Origin: Rhodobacteraceae bacterium UBA3069 | Lineage (GTDB): Bacteria > Pseudomonadota > Alphaproteobacteria > Rhodobacterales > Rhodobacteraceae | Assembly (NCBI GenBank): GCA_002366795.1 | Contig: DFBX01000096.1 | Coordinates: forward strand, 24,201-88,200 | Direction of reading: 5' to 3' | DNA: 64,000 nt | Made by a program: the position numbers and the translations under genes | Notes under the pieces: model-generated | The model's input: the letters and a program-made list of their open reading frames with translations, nothing else | What the model was told of the DNA's origin: nothing | Database searches by the model: none | Shown here: positions 52,660 through 61,455 of the stretch, piece after piece | Layout: the number at the start of each line of letters is the position of its first letter | Position numbering within the stretch: the first letter of the stretch is position 1

Positions 52660-53138
52660 GAGGCTTTTCCTTTTGTCATCGCTTCAAACAGGCTGGTGTC
52701 ACCGCGCGTCAATGCGAACGAGGCGGTTCCACGGGCGATTTCCGCATCCTCGTGGCCATCGAACCAGATGCTGCCGGCATTAAAGGCAATATGGCGGGTT
52801 TTCCGAAAGCAATGCGCGTGAACGATGACATCCGCGCGCGACCGCGCGGCGCGCAGATAGTCAACTCTGAGGTCAAGGGTCGCCATGGTGCTGACGCCCT
52901 CAATGGCCACAAAGTTCGCCAGCCCGAAAACACTGTCCAGCAGAGCCGTCAGAATACCCCCGTGAAGCAGTGTTTGATCACTATCAACGCAAAAGTCCGG
53001 ATTAAACGGCATCCGAACCCGAACGCCGTCGCTCGATACCTCTTCGATCTCGAGCGCCATGTGGGTAATCAGCCCCTTGCCACGCGCATTCCACATCTGC
53101 GCGATTTGCTCCATCTTCTCTTTGGTGATTTCAGCCAT
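52656..53138 (-). CDS. PaaI-type hot-dog thioesterase
   Basis: A 160-residue hot-dog protein with DQTLLHGGILTALLDSVFGLA and MATLDLRVDYLRAARS, the same fold as its neighbour but clearly diverged. Predicted acyl-CoA thioesterase; it may form a heteromer with the 52255 protein. The start lies 12 bp after the crotonase stop. Confidence 0.87.
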   Translation of the reverse strand: MAEITKEKMEQIAQMWNARGKGLITHMALEIEEVSSDGVRVRMPFNPDFCVDSDQTLLHGGILTALLDSVFGLANFVAIEGVSTMATLDLRVDYLRAARSRADVIVHAHCFRKTRHIAFNAGSIWFDGHEDAEIARGTASFALTRGDTSLFEAMTKGKAS

Positions 53139-53150
53139 GCGTTGTTTCCT

Positions 53151-53954
53151 TCAGCGCCCCGTAAACTTGGGTTTTCGTTTTTCGATAAACGCTGTGACCG
53201 CTTCGTGGTGGTCTTCGGTCTGATGCATCAGGGCCTGGTAGGCCGCAGCGGAATTCAGGAAATCAGGCAGATCCATCCGTTCGGCATTGCGCATCAGGCG
53301 CTTGGCGATTCGCACCGCGCGCGGTGGTTTCGATGCAATGACGGCGGCCCGTTCGCGCGCCCGGTCCAAAAGCGTGTCATGCGGCACCACCTCAAGCACC
53401 ATCCCAAGCTCCAGCGCCTCTTTGGCCGCGACCATGCGGCCCGAGAAGGTCAGATCGGCGGCCTTCTGATGGCCCAGACGGCGCAGCATGAACCAACTGC
53501 CCGCATCGCCCGGAATGATCCCGAGGTTCAGGAACACCTCGCCGAACTTCGCCTTTTCCGACGCGATGCGCATGTCGCACATCATGGTCAGGTCGCATCC
53601 CGCGCCAACCGCGGGGCCGTTGACCGCGGCTATGGTCGGAATGTCGAGATTGTAGAGCGCTTGTGGCAGACGCTGCACGCCGTCGACATAGCTTTGCGCC
53701 GCTGCCAGCGGCTCTTTTCGGAACACGCTGTCGGGGTCGTTCATCTCCTTGATGTCGCCGCCGGCACAAAACGCCGTGCCGGCACCTGTCAGGATCATGA
53801 CGCTGACCTCCGGATCCGCCTGCACCTTCGCGAATGTATCCAGAAGGGCCGCAATCATATCGTTTCCGGTGATCGGATTGCGGCGTTCCGGATCGTTCAG
53901 CGTAACTGTGGCGATGCGGTCTTTGATATCCAGAAGGACATTGGGCTCACTCAT
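53151..53954 (-). CDS. Enoyl-CoA hydratase/isomerase family protein
   Basis: A 267-residue crotonase-fold protein: GTAFCAGGDIKEM, NGPAVGAGCDLTMMCDMRIA and FGEVFLNLGIIPGDAGSWFMLRRLG. Asp replaces the first canonical Glu and Phe the second, so it is probably not a standard hydratase; the GDAGS Asp resembles PaaG/isomerase-type members. Its start overlaps the end of the SDR gene by 8 bp. Confidence 0.87.
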   Translation of the reverse strand: MSEPNVLLDIKDRIATVTLNDPERRNPITGNDMIAALLDTFAKVQADPEVSVMILTGAGTAFCAGGDIKEMNDPDSVFRKEPLAAAQSYVDGVQRLPQALYNLDIPTIAAVNGPAVGAGCDLTMMCDMRIASEKAKFGEVFLNLGIIPGDAGSWFMLRRLGHQKAADLTFSGRMVAAKEALELGMVLEVVPHDTLLDRARERAAVIASKPPRAVRIAKRLMRNAERMDLPDFLNSAAAYQALMHQTEDHHEAVTAFIEKRKPKFTGR

Positions 53955-54801
53955 CTTTTCCGTCTCCGCGTTCTCGGTTTTCGAACATGTCGGGATTGAT
54001 CATGTCGCGGGCATCGTGGCCCATGTGCAGGGTTTCCCCTCCGTCTATATAAATGTCTTCGCCGGTGACGAAATTCCCCAGCTTGGACGCGAGGAAAATA
54101 ATTGTGCCCGCGATGTCTTCGGCCATGCCCATTCGGTTCAGGACCGAGCGGTTCAGCTTTTTCCACTGCTCGGGCGGAATGGGATAGCGGCCAAGCGCCT
54201 CGGTTTTGATCGTCCCCGGTGCGACGCAGTTCAAACGAATGCCATATTCACCCCACTCGGCGGCCAGCGTCTTCATCATGCCGGTCACGCCCGCGCGGGC
54301 GGCAACGGTATGGGTGAAGCCGGTGAGGGCGGTGCGCGCGGAAATCGCGGTGACAAACACGACCGACCCGCCGTTGTCGTACATGAAATGATCCGCTGCT
54401 GCGCGGGTCATCTGCCACGATCCGATCAGGTTGTTTCGGATCACCGCCTCGAAGCCCTTGTTGGTGATGTCGCGTGCGGCGGCGATATACTGGCCACCTG
54501 CATTATTCACCAGAACGTCCAGCTGCCCGTAATGGTCCTTGATGCGCCCCATCGCGGCTTCGATACTGTCCTCGTCGCGGGTGTCGCCGGGCACGACAAA
54601 AGCCTCGCCCCCCGCCGCGCGGATCATTTCGGCGGTCTCTTCCAGCGGTTCTTCACGGCGCGCAAACAGCGCCAGCCTGGCCCCGCAAGAGGCCATCTCA
54701 AGCGCGGTCGCCCGACCCATTCCAGAGCCCGATCCGGTGACAAGGGCCACCTGGCCCGCCATCAGATCCGGCGCGTAACGCCGTCCTTTCTTTTCGCTCA
54801 T
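53947..54801 (-). CDS. Short-chain dehydrogenase/reductase
   Basis: A 284-residue SDR: VTGSGSGMGRATALEMA, NNAGGQYIAAARDI, FVTAISARTA and a C-terminal GEDIYIDGGETLHMG. It resembles 2,4-dienoyl-CoA reductase/peroxisomal trans-2-enoyl-CoA reductase-like SDRs and the SDRs (AtuB, AtuG) of acyclic terpene clusters; which one cannot be settled by eye. Ten bp after the dehydrogenase at 54812. Confidence 0.86.
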   Translation of the reverse strand: MSEKKGRRYAPDLMAGQVALVTGSGSGMGRATALEMASCGARLALFARREEPLEETAEMIRAAGGEAFVVPGDTRDEDSIEAAMGRIKDHYGQLDVLVNNAGGQYIAAARDITNKGFEAVIRNNLIGSWQMTRAAADHFMYDNGGSVVFVTAISARTALTGFTHTVAARAGVTGMMKTLAAEWGEYGIRLNCVAPGTIKTEALGRYPIPPEQWKKLNRSVLNRMGMAEDIAGTIIFLASKLGNFVTGEDIYIDGGETLHMGHDARDMINPDMFENRERGDGKDE

Positions 54802-54811
54802 GTTTTCCCCC

Positions 54812-56011
54812 TCAGTTTTTCAGGAGTTCGCCGGAGATGATCAGCTTGCGCACCTCCTGGGTGCCCGCTCCCACCTCCAGTACGCGGCCGGTCCGGTACA
54901 GCCGGTTCACTTCCGTATCGCGCATGTAGCCAGAGCCACCGTGGATCTGCACGGCCTTGTCCAGCACGAATGACGTCACCTCGGCGGCCTTGAAGATCGC
55001 CGCCGCCGTCAATTTGTGAATTTCTCCACGCCCGCCTTCGCCCTCTTCCAGACCCTCGCACATGGCAACCGTCTTCAGAGACAGGCTGCGCGCCGCCTCG
55101 ATCCGCGTGTACATGTCGGCCAGCATCGCCTGCACCATCTGAAAACTGGCGATCGGTTTGCCGAACTGCTGGCGCGTCTTGGCGTAGTCGATAGAAATAT
55201 CCAGCGCCCGCTGCGCAATGCCCAAGGCATTGAAACAGACGATGGCCCGTTCAAGGTCCAGCCCCGACATCGTCACCGCAACACCGCCGTCCAGCTTGCC
55301 GACCATGTTCTTGGCTGGAACGCGGCAATCCTCGAACACCAGCTCGCCCGTCGGCGAGCCGCGGAAACCCATTTTGTTGAGCTTCTGCGCCACCTTGAAG
55401 CCGGGCGTGTCGGTTTCCACGATAAAGGCGGAAATGCCCTTGGCACCTTTTTCCGGCGAGGTCTTGGCATAGACCAGCACCAGATCGGCGATTGGCCCGT
55501 TGGTGATATAGATCTTGGCACCGTTCAGGATGTAGTCGTCGCCGTCCTTCTTGGCCGTTGTCCGCATCGAACCAAGCGCATCCGACCCGGCGCCGGGTTC
55601 CGTCAGGCCAAGGGCCCCGATCAGCGTGCCGTTGCACAGGCCCGGCAGATACTTGCGGCGCAGATCGTCATTGGCGTTGCGATAGATGTTGTTGACGCAC
55701 AAATTATCGTGGGCCACGTGGGTCAGCCCGATCGCGGCGGACGACCGCGACAGCTGTTCGGTGATGATGCAGGCCGAGGTGAAATCCAGCCCCGCACCGC
55801 CGAATTCCGGCGGCACGTTCAGGCCAAGATAACCCATCTCGCCCAGCTTGGGAAAGACCGAAGCCGGCAGGTCATCGGTGTCGTCCATTTCCGCGTTCAG
55901 ATGGTGGAACTCGGAAAAGAAGAACTTACCGGCCTGATCGGCCAGCGCCTGCTGTTCGTCCGTCATGAAATGTGTCGGAAGGTCGATGTCGTTGCGTAGT
56001 TGCTTGTTCAT
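54812..56011 (-). CDS. Acyl-CoA dehydrogenase (isovaleryl/citronellyl-CoA dehydrogenase-like)
   Basis: A 399-residue dehydrogenase: LGLTEPGAGSDALGSM, KIYITNGPIADLVLVYAKT, and the C-terminal IHGGSGYMRDTEVNRLYRTGRVLEVGAGTQEVRKLI, where GTQEV places the Glu. It is a tandem paralogue of the 56026 enzyme; many segments (ALGLTEPGAGSDALGSM, GFRGSPTGELVFEDCRVPA, GRGEIHKLTAAA) are the same. Start at MNKQLRND, with gggagg upstream. Confidence 0.92.
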   Translation of the reverse strand: MNKQLRNDIDLPTHFMTDEQQALADQAGKFFFSEFHHLNAEMDDTDDLPASVFPKLGEMGYLGLNVPPEFGGAGLDFTSACIITEQLSRSSAAIGLTHVAHDNLCVNNIYRNANDDLRRKYLPGLCNGTLIGALGLTEPGAGSDALGSMRTTAKKDGDDYILNGAKIYITNGPIADLVLVYAKTSPEKGAKGISAFIVETDTPGFKVAQKLNKMGFRGSPTGELVFEDCRVPAKNMVGKLDGGVAVTMSGLDLERAIVCFNALGIAQRALDISIDYAKTRQQFGKPIASFQMVQAMLADMYTRIEAARSLSLKTVAMCEGLEEGEGGRGEIHKLTAAAIFKAAEVTSFVLDKAVQIHGGSGYMRDTEVNRLYRTGRVLEVGAGTQEVRKLIISGELLKN

Positions 56012-56025
56012 GGTTACGTCCTCCC

Positions 56026-57240
56026 TCAGGCGCGCAGAAGTTCTTCGGCAATGATGATTTTGCGGACTTCGCTGGTGCCGGCCCCAATCTCCAACAGCTT
56101 GTTGGCGCGGAACAACCGGTTGATTTCGGTATCCTGCATGTAGCCAGATCCACCGTGGATGTGGCAGGCTTCGGTCACGGCCTTGTTGAACGCCTCGCCT
56201 GCGTATAGGCAGGCCGCGGCGGTCAGTTTGTGGATCTCGCCGCGGCCCCCGGCACCCTTGGGCAAGCCGACACAGGCCGCCAGCGCACGATAGCTGAAGG
56301 AGCGGGCGGTTTCGACCTCGGTGTAAATCTCGGCCAGTTTCGACTGCATCATTTGGAAACTTGAGATCGGTTTGCCAAATTGTTCGCGGATCTTCGCGTA
56401 TTCCAGACCCAACTCCAGCGCGCGGTCGGCCATGCCAACGCAGACCGAGGCGACCATCGCCCGCTCCAGATCCAGCCCGCTCATCACCACTGAAACGCCG
56501 CTGTTTTCGGCGCCCAACATGGCAGAGGCCGGCACCCGGCAATCCTCGAACACCAGTTCCCCGGTCGGCGAGCCGCGAAAGCCCATCTTGTCCAGCTTCT
56601 GCGCCACTTTGAACCCGGGGTTGTCGGTTTCAATGATGAAGGCCGAAATGCCCTTGGCACCTTTGGATTTGTCGGTCTTGGCATAGAGCAGGACCACATC
56701 GGCGATCGGCCCGTTGGTGATGTAAATTTTTGAGCCGTTGATGATATAGTCGTCACCGTCGCGGCGCGCCGTGGTGGCCATCGACCCAAGCGCATCCGAT
56801 CCCGCACCGGGTTCGGTCAGGCCCAATGCCCCGACCAGTTCACCGGAACACAAGCCCGGCACATATTTCTTCACCTGTTCTTCAGAGCCGTTGCGCAGCA
56901 GGTTGTTCAAGCACAGGTTGTCATGCGCCCCGTGCGACAGGCCCACGGCCGGGTTCCACTTGGAGATCACTTCCGACACCAGCGCCTGGGTGAACTCATT
57001 CTGACCCGATCCGCCCAGATCTTCGGGCGCAGTGATCCCCAGAAGGCCCAGTTCGCCCATCTGTTTGAATAAATCGTCGGGCCACCATTCTTCCGCATCC
57101 ATGCGCGCCTGCAGCGGATACAGCACCTCGCGCGATACACGATCTACGTGATCGACGATCTGGCGCTGCTCATCGGTCAATGAATAGTTGGCCCTGATGG
57201 CATCTAAGGCAGCCGTGGCAGGTTCATTCTGGCTGGTCAT
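56026..57240 (-). CDS. Acyl-CoA dehydrogenase (isovaleryl/citronellyl-CoA dehydrogenase-like)
   Basis: A 404-residue paralogue of the preceding dehydrogenase, 14 bp upstream of it, with GALGLTEPGAGSDALGSM, ITNGPIADVVLLYAKT and GAGTSEVRKIIIAEELL at the end. First gene of the six-gene operon 57240-52255, starting 43 bp from operator copy 7. The pair could form a heteromer or act on successive intermediates. Confidence 0.92.
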   Translation of the reverse strand: MTSQNEPATAALDAIRANYSLTDEQRQIVDHVDRVSREVLYPLQARMDAEEWWPDDLFKQMGELGLLGITAPEDLGGSGQNEFTQALVSEVISKWNPAVGLSHGAHDNLCLNNLLRNGSEEQVKKYVPGLCSGELVGALGLTEPGAGSDALGSMATTARRDGDDYIINGSKIYITNGPIADVVLLYAKTDKSKGAKGISAFIIETDNPGFKVAQKLDKMGFRGSPTGELVFEDCRVPASAMLGAENSGVSVVMSGLDLERAMVASVCVGMADRALELGLEYAKIREQFGKPISSFQMMQSKLAEIYTEVETARSFSYRALAACVGLPKGAGGRGEIHKLTAAACLYAGEAFNKAVTEACHIHGGSGYMQDTEINRLFRANKLLEIGAGTSEVRKIIIAEELLRA

Positions 57241-57283
57241 TTCATATCCTCCCGAAAAATATCATCTGCAGCGTTGACCAAAA

Positions 57284-57299
57284 TCAAACACATGTTAGA
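57284..57299. promoter_or_regulatory. Operator copy 7 between the dehydrogenase and AtuA-like operons
   Basis: TCAAACACATGTTAGA matches the consensus except for T-to-A at the third base. On the plus strand TTGACC (57274-57279) and TAGAAA (57296-57301) are 16 bp apart. On the minus strand TTGATC (complement of 57305-57310) and TTGATT (complement of 57282-57287) are 17 bp apart. Confidence 0.72.
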
Positions 57300-57373
57300 A
57301 AATAGATCAAGGCAAGCTTTTCGCGACCTGACGTTGCGAGCAAAGCCGCCAGAAGAACTGGGAGGTTTTGGAA

Positions 57374-58153
57374 ATGGTTGAGAACGTCGTTCGTTCGCAG
57401 GCCAGAGGGCATGAAACGCGCATTACAATTTGTCGCCCAAAGCAGCGGAACGCCTTGAACCGCGAAGTGGCCGAGGGGATCATTTCTGCACTCATGACGG
57501 CCGAGGCCGACGCCGACTGTCGGGTGATCGTATTGACCGGCGATGGCGAGCGCGCTTTTTGTGCGGGCGGCGATCTCAAGGCGGGGGGCGATGGCGGCCC
57601 GTTTGTTCAGGATCCAGCTGATCCGGTGCATTTTGCCGGCAGGTTATTCGACACTATACAGGCCTGCCGAAAGCCAACCATTGCGCGCATCAACGGTGTG
57701 GCCGTGGGTGCGGGAATCATCTGTGCCTGCGATCTGGCGGTGATGGCGGATCATGCCAAAATCGGAACGCCGGAAGTAAAGGTAGGGCTGTTTCCCATGA
57801 CCATCGTTCCGCCGATGATGCGTATCTTGCCACGGCGCAGATTGATGGAGATGTTCATCACCGGCGTCCCCCTGACCGCCGAGGAATCGCTGCGCTATGA
57901 TCTGGTCAACTATGTGACAGATGGCGCCGGACTTGACGACAAGGTTACGGAACTGGTCGCGCAAATTGCGGCGCAGTCACCGACTGCGATCAGGCTGGGA
58001 AAATACGCCTGCCATGCGATGGAAGACATGACCTATCCGCGGCAGATGCGCTTTGCGGAAACGCTGTTGCCCCGAGTGGCGCAAACAGAAGATGCGCGCG
58101 AGGGCTTTGCGGCCTTCATTGCAAAACGCAAACCCGAATGGACGGGCCGCTAA
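57374..58153 (+). CDS. Enoyl-CoA hydratase family protein (AtuE/methylglutaconyl-CoA hydratase-like context)
   Basis: A 259-residue crotonase-fold protein: GERAFCAGGDLKAGG, NGVAVGAGIICACDLAVMADHAKIGTPEVKVG. The second canonical Glu (TPE) is kept, while the helix carrying the first is two residues shorter and has no Glu. It precedes the AtuA-like and carboxylase genes by 21 bp, the place where an isohexenylglutaconyl- or methylglutaconyl-type hydratase is expected. The ATG at 57374 is preferred because gggagg precedes it. Confidence 0.87.
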   Translation: MVENVVRSQARGHETRITICRPKQRNALNREVAEGIISALMTAEADADCRVIVLTGDGERAFCAGGDLKAGGDGGPFVQDPADPVHFAGRLFDTIQACRKPTIARINGVAVGAGIICACDLAVMADHAKIGTPEVKVGLFPMTIVPPMMRILPRRRLMEMFITGVPLTAEESLRYDLVNYVTDGAGLDDKVTELVAQIAAQSPTAIRLGKYACHAMEDMTYPRQMRFAETLLPRVAQTEDAREGFAAFIAKRKPEWTGR

Positions 58154-58174
58154 TAAAGCGGGGAGGAGAAGAAT

Positions 58175-59974
58175 ATGTCAGATCGAAAACTGCGCATCGG
58201 ATGCGCCTCCGGTTTCTGGGGCGATACGCCCGAAGCGGTCGGCCAATTGGTGTCCAAAGGCGAGATCGACTATCTGGTTTTCGATTATCTGGCGGAAGTG
58301 ACGATGTCACTGATGGCCCGCGCGCGTGCCAAAATGCGGGATGCGGGCTATGCGCCGGATTTCGTCAAGGCGCTGGTGCCCTGGTTGCCGGACATTAAAG
58401 CCAAGGGGATCAAGGTGGTGGCCAATGCCGGTGGTGTGAACCCGCGCGGCTGCCGCGATGCGCTTGCCAAGGCGGCCGCCGAGGCCGGAATCGACCTGTC
58501 CATCGGTGTCGTGCTGGGCGACGATTTGTCGGCGCAGGCCGACGATATTCGCGCCAGCGGCCAGACAGAAATGTTCTCTGGTGTGGGTTTTCCGGACGAT
58601 ATCTGGAGCATGAATGCCTATCTGGGCGCCCGCCCCATCGCCACGGCGCTGGACGGCGGGGCCGAAATCGTGATCACAGGGCGCTGCGCCGACAGCGCGG
58701 TGGCGCTTGGCCCCCTGATGCACGAATTCGGTTGGAGCGACGAGGATTGGGACAAGCTCAGCCAAGGGTCGCTGGCGGGCCATCTGATCGAATGCGGCCC
58801 CCAGGGGACGGGGGGCAACTTCACCGACTGGCAGGACGTCCCGGGCTGGGACAACATGGGCATGCCCATCGTCGAGGTCTCCGACGACGGCAGTTTTGTC
58901 ATGACCAAGACGCCGGGCACCGGCGGGCTGGTTGTGCCGGGCTCGGTCGGCGAACAGATGCTATACGAAATCGGCGATCCGCGGGCCTACCTGCTGCCGG
59001 ACGTGATCTGTGACTGGTCCGGCGTCACGCTCGAGCAGGTCGGCCCGGACCAGGTGCTGGTCAAGGGCGGCAAGGGCCTGGGGTGCACCAGCAGCTACAA
59101 GGTCTCGGCGACCCATGCCGACGGCTGGCGCGCCATCACCACGCTGACACTGGCCGCCATTGACGCACCGGCCAAGGCCGAGCGCGTGGCCGAGGCGATC
59201 CTGACCCGCTGCCGCCGGACATTTCGCGACAAAAACCTGGGCGATTTCCGGCAGGTCAGCGTCGAGGTGCTGGGGGCCGAGGCTGCCTATGGGGCCAACG
59301 CCCGCGCCCAAACGCGCGAAGTGGTGCTGAAAATCGGCGCGGTGCATAACGACCGAACCGCGCTGAACATCTTCGCCGGAGAAATCGCGCCGATGGCCAT
59401 TTCCACCGCGCAGGGTCTGACCGGGTTCTACGCCGGACGGCCTAAGGTACAGCCCGTGGTGCGGTTGTTCTCGTTCCTGCAAGACAAGGCCGACACCCCC
59501 GTTGCGGTCGAGGTGGATGGCAAAAACGTGCCTGTCACCGTTGCGGCCAAGGCTGTCCCGCTTGATCCGCCCGCTGCACCGCAGGCAGAAAGCCGCGAGG
59601 CCGGTCCCGACGCCGTCAATGTGCGGCTTGTCGAACTGGCTTGGGGCCGCTCGGGCGACAAGGGGGATATCGCCAATATCGGCATTCTGGCACGCAAGCC
59701 GGATTACCTGCCCTATATCCGGTCCGCCCTGACTGAGGAGACGGTGAAAGGCTATTTTGCCCATCTGTGCGACGGTGCGGTCGAACGCTTCGATTTGCCC
59801 GGAAGCCATTCCCTGAACTTCCTGCTGCATGAATCGCTGGGCGGCGGCGGTATCGCCTCGGTTCGCATCGACCCGCAAGGCAAGGGCTTTGCGCAAATGC
59901 TGTTGGACATCGAAATCCCCGTACCGGCCGATCTGGTCAAGAGAGACGGGCTTCATTCTGCCGAGAGCGTATGA
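58175..59974 (+). CDS. AtuA-like protein (DUF1446 plus AtuA-like C-terminal domain)
   Basis: A 599-residue protein of the acyclic-terpene-utilisation AtuA family. The N-terminal DUF1446 part includes IGCASGFWGDTPEA, DYLVFDYLAEVTMSLMARA, VANAGGVNPRGC and ITGRCADSAVALGPL. The C-terminal 100 or so residues (LVELAWGRSGDKGDIANIGI...LPGSHSLNFLLHESLGGGG) form the small AtuA-like domain, fused here as in many proteobacteria. The biochemical reaction is unknown. It always travels with acyl-CoA carboxylases; here the biotin carboxylase gene follows with almost no gap. Confidence 0.88.
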   Translation: MSDRKLRIGCASGFWGDTPEAVGQLVSKGEIDYLVFDYLAEVTMSLMARARAKMRDAGYAPDFVKALVPWLPDIKAKGIKVVANAGGVNPRGCRDALAKAAAEAGIDLSIGVVLGDDLSAQADDIRASGQTEMFSGVGFPDDIWSMNAYLGARPIATALDGGAEIVITGRCADSAVALGPLMHEFGWSDEDWDKLSQGSLAGHLIECGPQGTGGNFTDWQDVPGWDNMGMPIVEVSDDGSFVMTKTPGTGGLVVPGSVGEQMLYEIGDPRAYLLPDVICDWSGVTLEQVGPDQVLVKGGKGLGCTSSYKVSATHADGWRAITTLTLAAIDAPAKAERVAEAILTRCRRTFRDKNLGDFRQVSVEVLGAEAAYGANARAQTREVVLKIGAVHNDRTALNIFAGEIAPMAISTAQGLTGFYAGRPKVQPVVRLFSFLQDKADTPVAVEVDGKNVPVTVAAKAVPLDPPAAPQAESREAGPDAVNVRLVELAWGRSGDKGDIANIGILARKPDYLPYIRSALTEETVKGYFAHLCDGAVERFDLPGSHSLNFLLHESLGGGGIASVRIDPQGKGFAQMLLDIEIPVPADLVKRDGLHSAESV

Positions 59975-59985
59975 AAGGAAAGAAG

Positions 59986-61455
59986 ATGAATATTTCCAAA
60001 CTGCTGGTCGCCAACAGGGGCGAGATCGCGGCACGCGTTTTGCGCACCGCCAAGGCGCGGGGCCTTGCGACCGCCGTGTTGCGCCACGCCTCCGAGCAGG
60101 AGGGGCCAGCCCACCGGATTGCCGACGAAGTGGTGACCATTGAAGGCCCCACACCCGTGGCCGCCTATCTCGACATTCCGCAGATTGTCGAGGTGGCAAA
60201 ACGGATCGGCGCGGACGCGGTGCATCCCGGCTATGGCTTCCTGTCGGAAAACGCAAACTTCGTCGCGGCGCTGGAAAAGGCCGACGTGACATTTGTCGGC
60301 CCCACTTCCGAGGTCATCGACCTGATGGGCGACAAGGTTCGCGCCCGCGCCTTTGTCGAGGAGCGCGGCTTTCCGGTTGCCCCTTCAGCCATCGAGGATG
60401 ACGACCCGGCAACTTTTGTCGAACGTTCCCGCGCTGTTGGTTACCCGCTGCTGATCAAGCCCTCGGCGGGCGGCGGCGGCAAGGGGATGCGCGTTGTGCG
60501 CGCGGACAGCACTTTGGAAACCGAGATCGAAACCGCACGCCGCGAGGGCGAGCGCTATTTCGGCGACGGCCGTCTGTTCGTCGAACGCTATATCGAACGC
60601 CCGCGCCATATCGAGGTGCAGGTGATGGGCGACGGGCAGGGCAATGTGGTCCATTTCTGGGAGCGGGAGTGCTCGATCCAGCGCCGGTTCCAGAAGATCA
60701 TCGAGGAAACGCCGTCTCCGGCGCTTTCGCCCCAGCAACGTCTGGACATCTGCGAAACCGCCGCCGGAATCGCCCGCGCCGTCAACTACCGCGGTGCCGG
60801 AACGGTCGAGTTCATCTATGCGCAGGCCGGGGCCTTTTATTTCCTCGAAATGAACACCCGCCTTCAGGTCGAACATCCCGTGACCGAAATGGTGACGGGT
60901 TTCGATCTTGTCGCCGAGCAGTTACGAGTCGCGGCGGGCGAGGGGCTGAGCGCCGCGCAGGCCGATATTCCTCAGAACGGCCATTCGATCGAACTGCGCA
61001 TCTGCGCCGAGGATGCAACGGAAGATTTCCGCCCCGCGATCGGGGATATCCTGCTGCTGGACGAACCCGAAGGCGAGGGCGTGCGGGTGGACAGCGGCAT
61101 TCTGGGCGGCGGCAAGGTCACGACTGATTTTGACCCGATGCTGTCCAAACTGATCGTGCACGCCGAAGATCGTGCGCAGGCCATCGCCCGCGCGCGTCAG
61201 GCGGTGCAGAATTACGTTATCCTCGGGGTGACGACCAACACCGGCTATCTGGATGCGATCCTTACCCATCCCGATTTCGCCTCGGGTGACGTCTCGACCG
61301 GCTTTTTGGCCGAACAGGCCGATACGCTGACCGCGCCGGGCGAAGATATCAGCGATCTGCTGATGGCGGCGGCGGCCCTATCGGACGAACGGCTGGTGAG
61401 TGACGTGATGCAGATACCTGAAATGCACCGTAAAATGGGCGGGTGGAGAAACTGA
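59986..61455 (+). CDS. Biotin carboxylase, stand-alone subunit of an acyl-CoA carboxylase
   Basis: A 489-residue biotin carboxylase without a carrier domain: LVANRGEIAARVLRTAKARG, KPSAGGGGKGMRVV, WERECSIQRRFQKIIEETPSP and EMNTRLQVEHPVTE. It ends after the carboxylase domain and a short tail, and the carrier is encoded separately by the overlapping next gene, unlike the fused 668-residue subunit at 35611. ATG 59986 is chosen over one five codons earlier because aaaggaaag precedes it. Confidence 0.92.
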   Translation: MNISKLLVANRGEIAARVLRTAKARGLATAVLRHASEQEGPAHRIADEVVTIEGPTPVAAYLDIPQIVEVAKRIGADAVHPGYGFLSENANFVAALEKADVTFVGPTSEVIDLMGDKVRARAFVEERGFPVAPSAIEDDDPATFVERSRAVGYPLLIKPSAGGGGKGMRVVRADSTLETEIETARREGERYFGDGRLFVERYIERPRHIEVQVMGDGQGNVVHFWERECSIQRRFQKIIEETPSPALSPQQRLDICETAAGIARAVNYRGAGTVEFIYAQAGAFYFLEMNTRLQVEHPVTEMVTGFDLVAEQLRVAAGEGLSAAQADIPQNGHSIELRICAEDATEDFRPAIGDILLLDEPEGEGVRVDSGILGGGKVTTDFDPMLSKLIVHAEDRAQAIARARQAVQNYVILGVTTNTGYLDAILTHPDFASGDVSTGFLAEQADTLTAPGEDISDLLMAAAALSDERLVSDVMQIPEMHRKMGGWRN

